From Pelomicrobium sp036803785 (lineage in GTDB: Bacteria > Pseudomonadota > Gammaproteobacteria > Burkholderiales > UBA6910): a DNA stretch of 6,449 bases. The position numbers were made by a program, and so were the translations under genes. Below the pieces are notes generated by a model. That model searched no databases and was not told where the DNA came from. It was given only the letters and a program-made list of their open reading frames with translations. Shown piece after piece: positions 5,170-6,449 of this stretch. The stretch lies in the NCBI RefSeq assembly GCF_036803785.1, contig NZ_DAIRTR010000153.1, positions 1 to 6,449 of the forward strand, written 5' to 3'. Position 1 is the stretch's first letter, and every line of letters starts with the position of its first letter.

Positions 5170-5859
5170 TTGAACATCCTCGCCCTCGACACTTCCAGTG
5201 AGTATTGCTCGGTCGCCCTCTGGCTCGATGGCGAAGTGCACGCGCTGGAACGCCTTGCTGGCCAGCGCCACACGGAAATGGTATTGCCCATGGTGGACGA
5301 GCTTCTCGCCAGGGCCGGACTCGAGCTTTCCCAACTGTCGGGCATCGCCTACGGCGCCGGGCCGGGCTCTTTCACCGGGCTGCGCATCGCCTGCGGTCTC
5401 GCCCAGGGGCTCGCCCTCGGGGCGGGGCTGCGGGTGCTCGGGGTGAGCACCCTGGAAGCCCTGGCCCAGGCATGCGCCGCGCAGCGGGTGATGGCCTGTC
5501 TGGACGCCCGTATCGGCGAGATCTACCACGCCGCCTACGAGCGGGACGCGGCGAGGGGGCGGGAAATGGGCGCCTGGCGGGTGGTGAGTCCCCCGCGGCT
5601 GTGTCGTCCCGAAGAGGCGCCTGAGGTGCCGGACGGGGGCTGGTGGGGTTGCGGTAGCGGCTTCGATGCGTATCGCGAGGCCCTTGAAAAGCGCTACGGC
5701 GCCCGCGTGGCCCGCGTGCTGTCGGGCCTCCGGCCCCGGGCGGGGGAGATCGCGGTGCTGGCGGCGCCGCGCTTCGCTGCCGGGCAGGGAGGGGATGCGG
5801 CCGAGGCGGTACCCCTTTACCTGCGGGACAAAGTGGCCCTGCGGGAGGAGGAACGATGA
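5170..5859 (+). CDS. tsaB: tRNA threonylcarbamoyladenosine biosynthesis protein TsaB
   Basis: A 229-residue ASKHA-fold protein that pairs with TsaD and TsaE to transfer the threonylcarbamoyl group to A37 of ANN-decoding tRNAs. TsaB is the scaffold subunit rather than the catalyst. Characteristic segments are NILALDTSSEYCSVAL (2-17), the dimer-interface helix region HTEMVLPMVDELL (34-46), GIAYGAGPGSFTGLRI (58-73), GVSTLEALAQ (91-100), DARIGEIYHAAY (112-123) and the C-terminal PLYLRDKVA (215-223). I chose TTG 5170 because the protein then begins MNILALDTS, as TsaB proteins usually do, and the length matches the roughly 230-residue family. In-frame GTG 5158 and TTG 5149 would add 4 and 7 residues. 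None has a clear Shine-Dalgarno, so the exact start is uncertain. Its stop overlaps the rimI start in ATGA, so the two are translationally coupled. Confidence 0.93.
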   Translation: MNILALDTSSEYCSVALWLDGEVHALERLAGQRHTEMVLPMVDELLARAGLELSQLSGIAYGAGPGSFTGLRIACGLAQGLALGAGLRVLGVSTLEALAQACAAQRVMACLDARIGEIYHAAYERDAARGREMGAWRVVSPPRLCRPEEAPEVPDGGWWGCGSGFDAYREALEKRYGARVARVLSGLRPRAGEIAVLAAPRFAAGQGGDAAEAVPLYLRDKVALREEER

Positions 5860-6317
5860 GCGCCTTGGTCCGGCCTGCGCCGGTGCTGCGCCCTATGTGC
5901 GTCGAAGACGTCGAGCGGGTGATGCGCATCGAGGAGGAGATCTACGCCTTTCCCTGGACCCGGGGCAACTTTCTCGACTCAATCCGCGCCCGCTACCACT
6001 GCTACCTCTATGAGGTGCCGAGCGCGCTGGTGGGCTATGGAGTGATGATGGTGGCGGTGCAGGAGGCACACCTGCTCAACCTGAGCATCGCCTCGAGCTG
6101 GCAGCGGCGCGGCCACGGGCGGGAGCTGCTTGCCCACTTCATCCGCATCGCTCGGGAGCAAGGGGCGCACACCATGGTGCTGGAAGTGCGGCCGTCGAAC
6201 GACGCGGCGTCCCACCTATACCGCCGTGCCGGTTTCCGGGTGGTGGGGGTGCGCCCCAACTATTACCCGGCCGAGGGCGGGCGCGAGGACGCCATCCTGA
6301 TGGAGCGGCCCCTGTGA
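5856..6317 (+). CDS. rimI: Ribosomal protein bS18-alanine N-acetyltransferase RimI
   Basis: A 153-residue GNAT acetyltransferase that acetylates the N-terminal alanine of ribosomal protein S18 using acetyl-CoA. RimI-type features are RPMCVEDVERVMRIEEEIY (12-30), FPWTRGNFLDSI (32-43), LLNLSIASSWQRRGHGRELL (73-92) with the acetyl-CoA pyrophosphate loop QRRGHG (83-88), LEVRPSNDAASHLYRRAGF (109-127) and RPNYYPAEGGREDAILM (133-149). E110 and Y122 align with the catalytic Glu103 and Tyr115 of E. coli RimI, keeping the same 12-residue spacing. The ATG overlaps the tsaB stop by 4 bp (ATGA) and has GGAGGAGG just upstream. The tsaB-rimI pairing is a common gene order and supports the call. Its own stop overlaps the next start in GTGA. 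Confidence 0.94.
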   Translation: MSALVRPAPVLRPMCVEDVERVMRIEEEIYAFPWTRGNFLDSIRARYHCYLYEVPSALVGYGVMMVAVQEAHLLNLSIASSWQRRGHGRELLAHFIRIAREQGAHTMVLEVRPSNDAASHLYRRAGFRVVGVRPNYYPAEGGREDAILMERPL

Positions 6318-6449
6318 ACAACCGGTGGCGCGCAGCAGCGCTCAAAGAGCTCCGGCTGTGGCCCCGGTGGCGTCTGCGGCGCTCGCGGGAGGAGGTCTCG
6401 GAAGTCAGAGCTCAGCGATCGGAAGGGAAGGCTTCCTTTCCGTCGGTCC
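6314..6449 (+). CDS. Probable family 4 uracil-DNA glycosylase, N-terminal fragment
   Basis: From GTG 6314 the frame stays open to the right edge (45 codons plus one base). The GTG overlaps the rimI stop as GTGA, the same coupled arrangement as tsaB-rimI, and GGAG (6302-6305) lies 8 bases upstream. The visible peptide begins with NNRWRAAALKELRLWPRWRL and continues with an Arg/Ser/Glu-rich stretch with no known domain. An 'LxELGLxPxWxLR'-like opening followed by a low-complexity linker is typical of proteobacterial family 4 uracil-DNA glycosylases, which often follow rimI in betaproteobacteria; these remove uracil from DNA and carry an iron-sulphur cluster. The catalytic domain lies outside the window, so the product name rests on gene order and a short N-terminus. 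That a coding sequence begins here is much surer than what it encodes. Confidence 0.6.
   Translation, partial: MNNRWRAAALKELRLWPRWRLRRSREEVSEVRAQRSEGKASFPSV

Noticed and set aside
4591..5529. Long minus-strand open frame (312 codons) opposite the macrodomain and tsaB genes
   Set aside because: It spans two well-supported genes and their intergenic gap, has no recognisable motif, and long antisense frames are normal in GC-rich DNA.

Overview
This is a GC-rich window with tightly packed genes. The tsaB-rimI pair followed by what looks like a family 4 uracil-DNA glycosylase, together with DusA, a DUF502 membrane protein and a GGDEF protein, suggests a proteobacterium, most likely a betaproteobacterium. 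That placement is inferred from protein likeness and gene order only. I see no phage genes, insertion sequences, CRISPR arrays, rRNA or tRNA genes. It reads as ordinary core chromosome.

Layout, left to right. (1) The 3' end of thpR, an RNA 2',3'-cyclic phosphodiesterase, runs forward off the left edge. (2) Three genes lie on the minus strand, each separated by about 180 bases: a DUF502 membrane protein (1740-2402), a phospholipid-N-methyltransferase-like enzyme (946-1560) and a small 'host attachment' family protein (327-767), which converges on thpR. (3) dusA (tRNA dihydrouridine synthase) diverges from the DUF502 gene at a short region with an extended -10 promoter. (4) A membrane-anchored GGDEF diguanylate cyclase on the minus strand overlaps the 3' end of dusA tail to tail by 27 bp. 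(5) A 216-base divergent region rich in inverted repeats follows. (6) The forward group is a macrodomain ADP-ribose/O-acetyl-ADP-ribose hydrolase, tsaB (t6A tRNA modification), rimI (ribosomal protein acetyltransferase), and the first 45 codons of a probable uracil-DNA glycosylase that runs off the right edge. The last three are joined by 4-bp stop/start overlaps.

Functionally, several genes act on RNA or the translation apparatus: ThpR on RNA ends, DusA on the tRNA D-loop, TsaB on tRNA A37, and RimI on a ribosomal protein. The others belong to the envelope or signalling: DUF502, the PmtA-like methyltransferase and the GGDEF protein. I found no convincing undescribed multi-gene system. The features most worth a second look are non-coding: the inverted repeats between the GGDEF and macrodomain genes, a hairpin that could hide the DUF502 Shine-Dalgarno, and the unusual start region of tsaB. 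No stretch longer than 300 bases lacks a gene.
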